From an uncultured Collinsella sp. (lineage in GTDB: Bacteria; Actinomycetota; Coriobacteriia; Coriobacteriales; Coriobacteriaceae), in the NCBI GenBank assembly GCA_902470835.1, contig CABRHR010000055.1, forward strand, positions 1 through 13,405: a stretch of DNA of 13,405 nucleotides, in the 5' to 3' direction. Position 1 is the first letter of the stretch. Each line of letters opens with the position of its first letter. Made by a program: the position numbers and the translations under genes. Positions 1 through 6,277 of this stretch are shown one piece after another. The notes beneath the pieces were generated by a model. The model was not told the origin of the DNA, made no database searches, and saw only the letters and a program-made list of their open reading frames with translations.

Positions 1-23
1 CTGAGCGGTTTTGATAGCCGATG

Positions 24-70
24 CCGGGGTGGGTGCCCCTGAGCCGTGCAAAAATTGGAGTATTCTGCAA
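24..70 (+). repeat. Inverted repeat, copy A: small hairpin plus conserved tail
   Basis: Seen directly: a GGGG/CCCC hairpin with a GGTGGGTGCC core (26-39) is followed by CGTGCAAAAATTG (45-57) and GAGTATTCTGCA (58-69). A matching arrangement lies in the opposite orientation at 235-284. In frame 1 the window opens with a short reading frame that ends at TGA 40-42, so an upstream plus-strand gene could end inside this repeat, but that is too short to call. The element could be one end of a small non-autonomous mobile element or a 3' element of the upstream gene. Confidence 0.6.
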
Positions 71-234
71 CGATAGGGGGTCCGCTAATTTATTGCAGGC
101 CATATAATGCAGTTCAAGAGTTATCTTAGGGTGTTAATCCGATGAGTTCTTCCTCAAATGTTGCCTAACGCTCTAACGCAAGAGTGATTTCGCTTCACAT
201 TTGGATCCACTCGAGGGTGATAGACACCCGGCTC

Positions 235-284
235 TGCTGAATACTCGCAATTTTGCACGTCGCTAAGGTGCCCACCTTGTTAGC
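235..284 (-). repeat. Inverted repeat, copy B: small hairpin plus conserved tail
   Basis: Read on the minus strand, a hairpin with AAGGTG/CACCTT arms (265-278) and outer GCTA/TAGC arms (262-284, with a 3-base bulge) is followed by CGTGCAAAATTGC (259-247) and GAGTATTCAGCA (246-235). This matches copy A at 24-70 with one-base indels and few substitutions. It begins only a few bases past the stop codon of the 289-1479 gene, so the hairpin may also act as a weak terminator. There is no good T-tract after it. Confidence 0.6.
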
Positions 285-288
285 CGGT

Positions 289-1479
289 CTAGCTTCCGGC
301 CCCGAAGATCCTGCCCTCGGGCGCGAGGCTGCTTGTTTGGGCAAATGATGGGCTGTCGGATTCGACTGTCTGCATGTCATCGATTGCCGGAACTTCATTA
401 ATTGTCGGGTCATCCAGCGTGATGCCTTCGAGTGTTGCTTTTTCGAGGTCGATTCGTTGACGATCTTCGGAATCCTGGCGAAGCTGCTTCTGAATTCGCT
501 TTTTCTCTTCTATAAATCTTCTGAGTACAAACTGCCTCAGGTCTTCTTGCATGATTTGAAAGTCTTTTGGCAGACGCGAGGGGCGTATGCCCTCTTTTCG
601 TTGGATCGCCTCCATGACCCTAACGAAAGCGCTGGCATGCATAAAGGAATAACGACTGACGGTGATGATTCCGTATCCCATGGACGCAAGCGCATTCTTG
701 CGTTCCTCATCGATGGCGCGGTCTTCTTCCGCGTCATGATAAAAACCGTTGTATTCAATGTCTGTGCGAGATTTCTTTAGATACGCATCCATAAAAAACT
801 TTTTGCGTCTCGTGAGATTCTTCGCGGCAGCGGTGACCTGCACCTCGTAATCGGTCTCAATTCCCTTAATACCAAGCCCTCCTTCGCTTTTGGGCAGCGT
901 TAGCATCATGACAAAGGCCGTTTCCATGGGAGACCGGCATCCGTCGCGCACACATTGGATCGCCTTTCGGGCAAGGGCCAAACCGTCGCATCTGGTAATG
1001 GAATTAAAGAACTGCTTTAACCTCTCGGTCGAAGTGAGCGCGAAACGCTCGTTATAAGAGGTGGAAGAGTCGGTTCCAAGGGAATAAGCGCCGCACAGTT
1101 CAAAGTAGTACTCCACTAGTTCGCGAAAAGAAAGATAGGTGGCGGCCTGAAGTGCGCAAAGCTCAACGCCAACAATGAAGATGCCATCTTTAAGCTCTAC
1201 AAAGCGTGAGTTCGAGAATCGTTTTGAAGATACGTGGCATTGACAGTTCATTGCATAGCGCGCATTCCTGCGATCAAACACCATCACCTCGAGGGAATCA
1301 TTTGTGTCGAGGGAAACATCATTTTTGGTGAGCCATTCTGCGGCTGCGTCAAGGAGCGTTCCGGTGGGACATGATCCGTAAATCGCGGCAGGACTACAGG
1401 ACTCGATGCCTTTCGCAGACACCGAATGTGCGGCCTGGTAGACAGCTTTCGCCGTGGTATGTGACAATACGATACTCAT
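289..1479 (-). CDS. DUF559-like / PD-(D/E)XK nuclease-domain protein, AbiEi-like, accessory
   Basis: A 396-residue protein. The middle-to-C-terminal part has the pattern of DUF559 and Vsr-like PD-(D/E)XK folds: Glu186 in SPMETAF, then Asp240-x-Glu242 in TDIEYNGFYH with His248 close behind, then DEERKNALASMGYGIITV, which resembles the core strand-helix segment of these nucleases. Actinobacterial relatives are often annotated as DUF559 or as AbiEi antitoxin-like proteins. The N-terminal 180 residues are not recognised; they contain several cysteines and no clear HTH that I can assign. Residues 310-350 are charged and probably helical or coiled coil, and the last 40 look disordered. The start ATG has no evident Shine-Dalgarno; a 10-base palindrome GATATATATC (1480-1489) abuts it. 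The gene is AT-richer than its downstream neighbours, suggesting horizontal transfer. Nuclease activity is inferred; the reading frame itself is solid. Confidence 0.75.
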   Translation of the reverse strand: MSIVLSHTTAKAVYQAAHSVSAKGIESCSPAAIYGSCPTGTLLDAAAEWLTKNDVSLDTNDSLEVMVFDRRNARYAMNCQCHVSSKRFSNSRFVELKDGIFIVGVELCALQAATYLSFRELVEYYFELCGAYSLGTDSSTSYNERFALTSTERLKQFFNSITRCDGLALARKAIQCVRDGCRSPMETAFVMMLTLPKSEGGLGIKGIETDYEVQVTAAAKNLTRRKKFFMDAYLKKSRTDIEYNGFYHDAEEDRAIDEERKNALASMGYGIITVSRYSFMHASAFVRVMEAIQRKEGIRPSRLPKDFQIMQEDLRQFVLRRFIEEKKRIQKQLRQDSEDRQRIDLEKATLEGITLDDPTINEVPAIDDMQTVESDSPSFAQTSSLAPEGRIFGAGS

Positions 1480-1829
1480 GATATATATCGTGTCAGCTAA
1501 TGCCGTGTTGACGGTGCTGAGTGGAAAAGCCGTTTTAGAGGTCTAACCAAATGCTGTCCAAAAGCTTGACGCAATTATGAGTTGGTATGCCCTAAATAAA
1601 AGTTTTCGCAGCTTAGCTATAGCATATAAATACTCAATTGCCGCACATTTGATAGTGATGCATCACCATCCGACAACGAATTACGTGTCGGGAATTGGCC
1701 GAAATCGTTCAAAATGAGGGTTCAGAATTTGTGATGGCTGATCTATCTGTGGAACGTAGGGCGGCCCCGCTGCGGGGTTTCCCGCTGCGGGGCCGCTCGT
1801 GAACGGGGCCATGCTTGTCGCAGGCGTTT
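1480..1829. other. Gene-free stretch with palindromes
   Basis: No convincing ORF on either strand. The stretch is AT-rich up to about 1740. It contains GATATATATC (1480-1489) against the start codon of the minus-strand gene, the perfect 12-base palindrome GTGATGCATCAC (1655-1666), a CCGACA/TGTCGG hairpin with a 10-base loop (1670-1691), and the GC-rich hairpin described separately (1761-1796). The promoter of the 289-1479 gene must lie here, but I could not pick a convincing -35/-10 pair. Confidence 0.6.
1761..1796 (-). terminator. Long GC-rich hairpin after the exonuclease gene
   Basis: Two 16-base arms (1761-1776 and 1781-1796) pair with a single T-T mismatch around a 4-base loop. It lies 34 bases past the exonuclease stop codon on the minus strand. 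No T-tract follows on either strand, so intrinsic termination is not assured. It could instead protect the 3' end or form a Rho-assisted stop. Confidence 0.5.
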
Positions 1830-2798
1830 CTACTTGGCAAACAGGTTCTTGAGGTTGAACTCGGCTTGGACGGTGCGGAGCATGAGTTCGGTGTCGTCGA
1901 GGCCCAGGTGCTGCTCGTTGGCGTCGGCGGCGAGGGTGCCGCGGCGGCGCGCCCAGTTCTCGAGCGCGGCGGGCGCGGACTCGCGGGGGAGCGAGCGCAC
2001 GTCGGCGTCCAGGCTGCGGCAGATCTGGCGCGAGTCGATGACGATGATCTTACCGGCGCGGCGTGCCTCGGCGTAGCCGTCCAGGTGGATCTTGAACCAG
2101 CTGTCCTCAAACGCGGCGTTGTGTGCCATGTACGGGTACTTCTTCATGAGCTTGAGCAGCTGCTTCTGCAGTTCCTTGTTCTCGCGGAAGGGCGTTTTGC
2201 CGTCGATGTCGTCCCAGGTGATGTGGTGGATATTCGACAACGGCACATCCTCGCCGCGGTAGATGTCGGGCAGACCGCAGTAGTGTGCCTCGGCATCGTG
2301 CGGGACGGCGTCGCTGGTGAGCTCCATGATCTCCCAGCCCACGATGATGATATAACCGCGCTCGGGTGCACGGCCGGTGGTCTCGATGTCGATACCGAGC
2401 ACGGTGCCCTGGATGGGCTTGCGGGCGTAGGCCACGCCGAGCGCGTCGCGGTCGCCGCGGATTTCGCGCATAACGGACGCGGCGGTGCGCTTTTGCATCT
2501 TGCCGATGGCGGCGCAGGTGTCGGCATCGGACAGACCGCGCGAAAGCGTCGCGGGCGTCACGTTGCGCAGGCGCGCCTCGCCAATCTGGTCGCACAGGTC
2601 GCGGTTGCGGTCGGCCAGGTCGCGCACGGTGGCAAAGTCGAAGCCGGGGTCGCCCTCGGCAGTAAAATACTCGGTCTCGAGCACCTTGAGGGCCTCCTCG
2701 CCCTTCTGGCGCTCGGACTCCATGGCGCCGTGGTCGCCGTAGATAAACATGGGGATAAACGGCTGGCGCTCGTATTCGAGTGCTTGCGATACGTTCAT
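1830..2798 (-). CDS. DEDDh 3'-5' exonuclease (DnaQ/ribonuclease T-like fold) with an extra N-terminal domain
   Basis: A 322-residue protein. The exonuclease domain occupies about residues 130-318. ExoI is LGIDIETTG (Asp137, Glu139), ExoII is AHNAAFEDSW (Asp231 or Asp232) and ExoIII is HLGLDDTELM (His297, Asp302), which together make the DEDDh metal site for 3'-5' hydrolysis of DNA or RNA. The first 130 residues are helical and charged and not recognised; they resemble the N-terminal part of stand-alone exonucleases rather than polymerase epsilon subunits. The ATG is preceded by AAGGAG at six-base spacing, which fixes the start. It is transcribed divergently from the metal exporter, sharing a 171-base intergenic region full of half-sites. 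The fold assignment is strong; the substrate is unknown. Confidence 0.85.
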   Translation of the reverse strand: MNVSQALEYERQPFIPMFIYGDHGAMESERQKGEEALKVLETEYFTAEGDPGFDFATVRDLADRNRDLCDQIGEARLRNVTPATLSRGLSDADTCAAIGKMQKRTAASVMREIRGDRDALGVAYARKPIQGTVLGIDIETTGRAPERGYIIIVGWEIMELTSDAVPHDAEAHYCGLPDIYRGEDVPLSNIHHITWDDIDGKTPFRENKELQKQLLKLMKKYPYMAHNAAFEDSWFKIHLDGYAEARRAGKIIVIDSRQICRSLDADVRSLPRESAPAALENWARRRGTLAADANEQHLGLDDTELMLRTVQAEFNLKNLFAK

Positions 2799-2858
2799 AT
2801 GCTACTCCTTGGACGGGCCGCGTTGTGCGGCTCGAGGTTACTGAGTTATGGCGAGATG

Positions 2859-2937
2859 ATAGTTTACCATGGGCAACTATTGGCATCGCGCCTAGGACAA
2901 CTACAATACCCTAGTTGACCGCTAGGACTTTTACAAT
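2859..2937. promoter_or_regulatory. Divergent control region: half-site array, 30-base direct repeat and exporter promoter
   Basis: Plus-strand promoter candidate: TTGGCA (2880-2885), 16 bases, TACAAT (2902-2907). Around it lie four half-sites: ATAGTT (2859-2864) facing AACTAT (2875-2880) with a 10-base spacer, and CAACTA (2898-2903) facing TAGTTG (2912-2917) with an 8-base spacer. A direct repeat CTAGGACNNNTACAATNC starts at 2892 and again at 2922, exactly 30 bases apart. The second pair sits on the -10 element, the usual place for a repressor. The likely regulator is metal-responsive because the gene downstream is a metal exporter, but that is inference. Confidence 0.5.
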
Positions 2938-2969
2938 GCTGCCGAAAGACACGAAAGGTTCCATCCGTC

Positions 2970-4070
2970 ATGGATTTGCTGATTGATATTCTGCTCGACG
3001 CCGGCAAGGACACGCTCTCGCTGGTGCCGTTCTTGTTGGTGACATATCTGGTTCTCGAGACGCTCGAGCATGTGGCGGGCGATCGCGTTAACGGCGCCAT
3101 CAAGCGCGCCGGCGCCGCTGGTCCCGTGGTTGGCTCGTTGCTGGGCATCGTGCCGCAGTGCGGCTTTTCGGCAATGGCGGCCACGCTGTACGCCGGTCGT
3201 GTCGTGACCTTGGGTACGTTGGTGGCGGTGTTCCTTTCGACCTCCGATGAAATGCTGCCGCTGTTGCTCGCCGAGCAGGTGCCCGTGCAGACCATGGCGA
3301 TGCTTTTGGTTTCGAAGGCACTGATCGCGCTGGTCACGGGCTTTATCGTGGACGCGGCTATCCGCGGCCTTCGTCGTAATGCCCGCGCGCATGCGGCGAT
3401 TCGCCGTACCGTGCTGGGGACCGCTGCCAATCCGGCTCATGTGAACTGCGCGCACGACGACCATACCGGGGGCGACATCATTGATGAAGTGGCCGAGGCG
3501 GGCGTGAGCGCCGACCACATCCACGAGTTATGCGAGCGCGACCATTGCGGTTGCGATGATGATGAAGATGAACACGAGCGCGACCACGGACACAGCCATG
3601 ACCACGGTCACACGGGCGAGCATGAGCACCACCACGGCCATGGGCACGACCACGGTCACTCCCACGAAGGTGCGCCCGTCCTGTCGATCATCCGCAGCGC
3701 GATCTCGCACACCGTGCAGGTCTCGGTATTCATTTTCCTGGTGACGCTGGTCCTGGTCGCCGTGCTCGAGACGTTCGGCGAGTCCGCGATCGAGCAGTTC
3801 CTGCGCGGCAACGAGACACTCGCTGTCCTGGGTTCGGCGCTTGTCGGGCTGATTCCCAATTGCTCGGCCAGCGTGGTCATTACGCAACTATATCTGGAAG
3901 GTGCGCTGCAATTGGCGCCGATGCTCGCTGGCACGCTTATCTCCGCTGGCGTGGGCTACCTGGTGCTGTTCCGCACCAACCGCAGCGCCCGCGAAAACGC
4001 TGTGTTTCTGATCATGATGTATGTCATCGGCGCGGGCTGGGGCCTTATCCTTTCCGCCTTTGGGTTCTAA
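2970..4070 (+). CDS. ArsP_2-type ten-TM heavy-metal (putative manganese) exporter with a His-rich loop
   Basis: A 366-residue membrane protein resembling the ArsP_2 family (putative 10TM heavy-metal exporters, often annotated as putative manganese transporters). It has two homologous halves: GSLLGIVPQC (residues 55-64) and GSALVGLIPNC (288-298) share a G-S-hydrophobic-P-x-C signature and a following LY-x(2)-G-x(2)-LxxM/T segment, as expected for duplicated transporters. Hydrophobic segments lie at about 13-32, 52-75, 82-100, 108-130, 248-268, 284-305, 315-335 and 343-363. Between the halves is a hydrophilic loop (about 157-234) with about 20 histidines, several Asp/Glu and four cysteines, a likely metal sensor or chelator. 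An AAAGG ribosome site lies 11 bases before the ATG. The substrate could be Mn, Zn, Ni or another metal; family membership is fairly sure, substrate is not. Confidence 0.85.
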   Translation: MDLLIDILLDAGKDTLSLVPFLLVTYLVLETLEHVAGDRVNGAIKRAGAAGPVVGSLLGIVPQCGFSAMAATLYAGRVVTLGTLVAVFLSTSDEMLPLLLAEQVPVQTMAMLLVSKALIALVTGFIVDAAIRGLRRNARAHAAIRRTVLGTAANPAHVNCAHDDHTGGDIIDEVAEAGVSADHIHELCERDHCGCDDDEDEHERDHGHSHDHGHTGEHEHHHGHGHDHGHSHEGAPVLSIIRSAISHTVQVSVFIFLVTLVLVAVLETFGESAIEQFLRGNETLAVLGSALVGLIPNCSASVVITQLYLEGALQLAPMLAGTLISAGVGYLVLFRTNRSARENAVFLIMMYVIGAGWGLILSAFGF

Positions 4071-4163
4071 GTGGATGTTTGGGGCATGCCGTAAAACTAG
4101 GACATGCCATAAATTCCACCGCCATGACCTGGGCGTTGGATGCGCGTCAATCGGCAAAACAAA

Positions 4164-4200
4164 AAGGTAGATTTTTAGGCATGTCCCAAAAATCTACCTT
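4164..4200 (-). terminator. Rho-independent terminator of the YaiI/DUF308 operon
   Basis: Perfect 13-base arms AAGGTAGATTTTT (4164-4176) and AAAAATCTACCTT (4188-4200) around an 11-base loop. On the minus strand the stem is followed by TTTTTGTTTTG, a good T-tract, and it starts within a few bases of the YaiI-family stop codon at 4203. It may also slow plus-strand transcripts from the exporter gene that converges on it. Confidence 0.85.
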
Positions 4201-4202
4201 GG

Positions 4203-4685
4203 TTAGCGCAACAGCTCGGTGAGGTTGCGTTTAAAGCGGGCGCGATCTTCGCTGGTAAATGCCGCCGGTCCGCGAGTGCGTCCGCCGGCGCGGCGCACCT
4301 TCTTTTCCTCGTGGCGAATAAACAGCTGCATGTCGATGGTCGCTTTGTCGTAGACGCGCCCGCGCACGCCGATAGCGGCGGCATCGCGCCCGAGCACCAT
4401 GCTCGCCAAGCCAATGTCCTGCGTCACGACCACGTCGCCCGTCTGCAGGCGTTCGATAATGGCAAAGTCGGCGCTGTCGGCGCCCACACTCACGTCGAGC
4501 GTCGTGACCCAAAAGCCGCGTCGCGCGTGCTCGGCATCGCGCGGGTCGTCGCGGCGAATATGCCGTTCCAGGTTTTGCGTGCTGTTGCCGGCGATAACAA
4601 CGGCGACGCCCGCCCGCCGCGCGCAGTCAATCGACTCGCGCGTGACCGGGCAGGCGTCTGCATCAATAAAGAGCGTTCGCGGCAT
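4203..4685 (-). CDS. YaiI/YqxD family protein (UPF0178, DUF188)
   Basis: A 160-residue protein of typical family length. The N-terminus has the family signature FIDADACPV (residues 6-14), with Asp8 and Asp10 as likely metal ligands. Downstream are VTTLDVSVGADSADF (about 60-74) and DVVVTQDIGLA (about 84-94), the conserved acidic blocks of this PIN-like fold. PIN-like proteins are usually metal-dependent nucleases, but the substrate of UPF0178 proteins is not established to my knowledge. The stop codon of the upstream DUF308 gene directly abuts this ATG (TAGATG), with no separate strong Shine-Dalgarno, so translation is probably coupled. The basic C-terminus (RRAGGRTRGPAAF) is also typical of the family. 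Confidence 0.92.
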   Translation of the reverse strand: MPRTLFIDADACPVTRESIDCARRAGVAVVIAGNSTQNLERHIRRDDPRDAEHARRGFWVTTLDVSVGADSADFAIIERLQTGDVVVTQDIGLASMVLGRDAAAIGVRGRVYDKATIDMQLFIRHEEKKVRRAGGRTRGPAAFTSEDRARFKRNLTELLR

Positions 4686-5288
4686 CTAGTGCACCAGTTT
4701 GCCAAATTGAATAGCACGAACAATCAGCGTTACGCCAAACACCAGCAGCGCGGCGCCGCTAAAGATGACGAGCATCTTGGCCGACCACAGCGGATAGATA
4801 AACACGAACATGCCGGCGATGATGGAGAGCGCGCCGCTCAGGATGGCGAGGGCGCGGTTGGACGAAAGCTCGGACTCCAGAATGGACATGACACCTTCGA
4901 CAATCCAGCCAAAGCCGGCCACGATAACCACCATCGTGGTGAGCGTCGCGGTCGAGAAGGCCTGGTTGCGCAGGATTATGACGCCGCCCAAGATAATGAG
5001 CAGGTTGGAGATGATGCTCGTCACGCGCCAGCCGGTGGGCAGCAGCGGCTCAAAAATGGCAGTGAACAGCCTGATGGCAGCGGTGATTACAAAGTAAAAA
5101 CCCAGGACAGTCGTCAAAAAGACGAGGGACTTGGCGGGTGCAAAAAGCAGCGCGATACCAGCAATGAGCGCCATGACGCCCGTGATGGCGTAAATCCAGC
5201 GTACGGCCTTGACGGCTTTGCCCGCCATGCTTTTCTCGTCAAATCCAAACTGGCTCGATTTTTGGTCATCGTTCTTAAAGATGCCCAT
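4686..5288 (-). CDS. HdeD-like membrane protein, DUF308
   Basis: A 200-residue protein with a charged N-terminal tail of about 28 residues, then about six transmembrane helices in three pairs (roughly 30-50, 55-76, 86-104, 110-133, 146-166 and 170-192). The repeated glycine-rich helix pairs, for example IAGIALLFAPAKSLVFLT and LAILSGALSIIAGMFVFIYP, are the mark of DUF308/HdeD proteins. E. coli HdeD is linked to acid resistance, but most family members have no known role. The start is supported by GGAGA five bases before the ATG on the minus strand. It is the first gene of a two-gene operon with the YaiI-family gene. Confidence 0.88.
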   Translation of the reverse strand: MGIFKNDDQKSSQFGFDEKSMAGKAVKAVRWIYAITGVMALIAGIALLFAPAKSLVFLTTVLGFYFVITAAIRLFTAIFEPLLPTGWRVTSIISNLLIILGGVIILRNQAFSTATLTTMVVIVAGFGWIVEGVMSILESELSSNRALAILSGALSIIAGMFVFIYPLWSAKMLVIFSGAALLVFGVTLIVRAIQFGKLVH

Positions 5289-5432
5289 AATGTCTCCTTT
5301 CCGTGCGGCGTAAGCCTTGATCGTTACAACCAGTATCGCCTAAAGGCGCTGGCGTATGGGTCGGGGAGGGCGAAACGTAACCCAAAGGCCCTGAATTGTT
5401 TCCGTTGTTCCCCACGTCGCGATTTTCTATTC

Positions 5433-5460
5433 AACAGGTGTAGAACATTGCAGCCCTGTT
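5433..5460. promoter_or_regulatory. Inverted repeat AACAGG/CCTGTT in the divergent intergenic region
   Basis: AACAGG (5433-5438) faces CCTGTT (5455-5460) with a 16-base spacer, between the divergent DUF308 and nitroreductase genes. No gene ends here, so it is unlikely to be a terminator. It may be a second operator or chance symmetry. Confidence 0.25.
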
Positions 5461-5476
5461 CGTTATTGCCTACGTT

Positions 5477-5495
5477 TTAGGATAGATTTTCCTAA
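5477..5495. promoter_or_regulatory. Candidate DtxR/IdeR-class operator (iron box)
   Basis: TTAGGATAGATTTTCCTAA is a 19-base site with TTAGG and CCTAA arms around nine bases, the same arm sequence and spacing as the published DtxR/IdeR consensus (TTAGG, N9, CCTAA). It ends 28 bases before the nitroreductase ATG, so a bound repressor would block transcription or early elongation. The resemblance is visible; binding is inferred. Confidence 0.5.
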
Positions 5496-5523
5496 GGACA
5501 ATTGGTTTGTATTGGGGGTCCCT

Positions 5524-6195
5524 ATGAACGAAGCAGTTCCCGAGGCACCGTCGAGTGTCGAATCGATGGCAGAGCAGGGTTGCGAAAAGCTCGGCTTGGA
5601 CGCGTTTGATGCGTTGGTTCGCCGCGCCCGCACGTGCCGCCGTTTTGACGAGTCCATGCGCGTGCCGCGCGAGTTTTTGCTCGAGCTGGCGGAACTGGCG
5701 CACCTGGCTCCGTGTGGTGCCAATGCTCAGCGTCTTCGTTTTCATGTGGTGAGCGGTTCCGAGGACTGCGCTCGCGTGTTTGACGAGCTTGCATGGGCCG
5801 GTGCGCTCAAGGATTGGCCGGGTCCTGCCGAGGGCGAGCGCCCGACCGGCTACATCGCGATTCTGGCCGAGCGCGCCGTTCCGGGCAAGCCCGCCGCTCC
5901 CATTACCGAGGTCGACACGGGTATTGCCGCGCAGACGATGATGCTCGCCGCCCGCAGCGCCACGCCCGAGGTGGCTGCCTGCATGTTCAAGGCCTTTACG
6001 CCCCACGCGATCGATGCCATGGGGCTCGATAACGACAAGTATGAGCTCAAGCTGATCATGGCGTTTGGCGTTCCGGCCGAAACGCAGGTGATCGATGCGA
6101 TCGATTCCAACCCCGATGGCTCCATCAATTATTGGCGCGACGAGGCACAGGTGCACCACGTACCCAAGCGTTCGCTCGCCGACGTACTGCTGTAG
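5524..6195 (+). CDS. Nitroreductase family protein (FMN-dependent oxidoreductase)
   Basis: A 223-residue protein. An upstream in-frame TTG (5512) is possible, but ATG 5524 has GGGGG five bases before it and is preferred. Family marks: RRARTCRRFD (about residues 33-42), whose basic residues bind the FMN phosphate; APCGANAQRLRF (about 62-73), the common P-x-G-x-N-x-Q element; DTGIAAQTMMLAA (about 134-146), the dimer-interface and flavin helix; and a C-terminal stretch with a small-hydrophobic-G-x-P element (IMAFGVPAE). Such enzymes reduce nitro compounds, quinones or flavins with NAD(P)H, or act in more specialised redox steps; the natural substrate cannot be read from the sequence. A candidate iron box lies just upstream. 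No partner gene is fused or overlapping; the histidine phosphatase begins 82 bases later after a hairpin. Confidence 0.88.
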   Translation: MNEAVPEAPSSVESMAEQGCEKLGLDAFDALVRRARTCRRFDESMRVPREFLLELAELAHLAPCGANAQRLRFHVVSGSEDCARVFDELAWAGALKDWPGPAEGERPTGYIAILAERAVPGKPAAPITEVDTGIAAQTMMLAARSATPEVAACMFKAFTPHAIDAMGLDNDKYELKLIMAFGVPAETQVIDAIDSNPDGSINYWRDEAQVHHVPKRSLADVLL

Positions 6196-6227
6196 TTGAG
6201 CGTCACCGCGGTGTGATCCGGCGGTAA

Positions 6228-6262
6228 ACCACCACAAAGGTGCCTGTCCCCTTTGCGGTGGT
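6228..6262 (+). terminator. Hairpin between nitroreductase and first histidine phosphatase
   Basis: Arms ACCACCACAAAGG (6228-6240) and CCTTTGCGGTGGT (6250-6262) pair at 12 of 13 positions around a 9-base loop. No T-tract follows, and the hairpin ends six bases before the AGGAGG ribosome site of the next gene. It could be a weak terminator, an element shaping access to that ribosome site, or a copy of a dispersed palindromic repeat. Confidence 0.45.
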
Positions 6263-6277
6263 GCGAGAGGAGGGCGT

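Noticed and set aside
1..42. C-terminal end of an upstream plus-strand gene (frame 1, stop at 40-42)
   Set aside because: Only 13 codons are in the window and they overlap repeat copy A, so it cannot be told from chance.
1815..2918. 367-codon plus-strand frame opposite the exonuclease
   Set aside because: It mirrors the minus-strand exonuclease, whose three active-site motifs and ribosome site are clear. Its product is low-complexity G/V/A/H-rich, as expected from antisense of GC-rich coding DNA.
2799..2969. Manganese (yybP-ykoY) riboswitch upstream of the exporter
   Set aside because: I could not find the conserved core or a terminator-like expression platform, and the leader after the TACAAT box is only about 60 bases.
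3590..3665. Short tandem repeat or CRISPR-like pattern
   Set aside because: The repeated GACCACGG/GGCCATGG-type words are His/Asp/Gly codons of the exporter's His-rich loop; there are no spacers or constant repeats.
4311..5480. 389-codon plus-strand frame opposite the UPF0178 and DUF308 genes
   Set aside because: It overlaps two well-supported minus-strand genes completely and translates to a charged, motif-free product.
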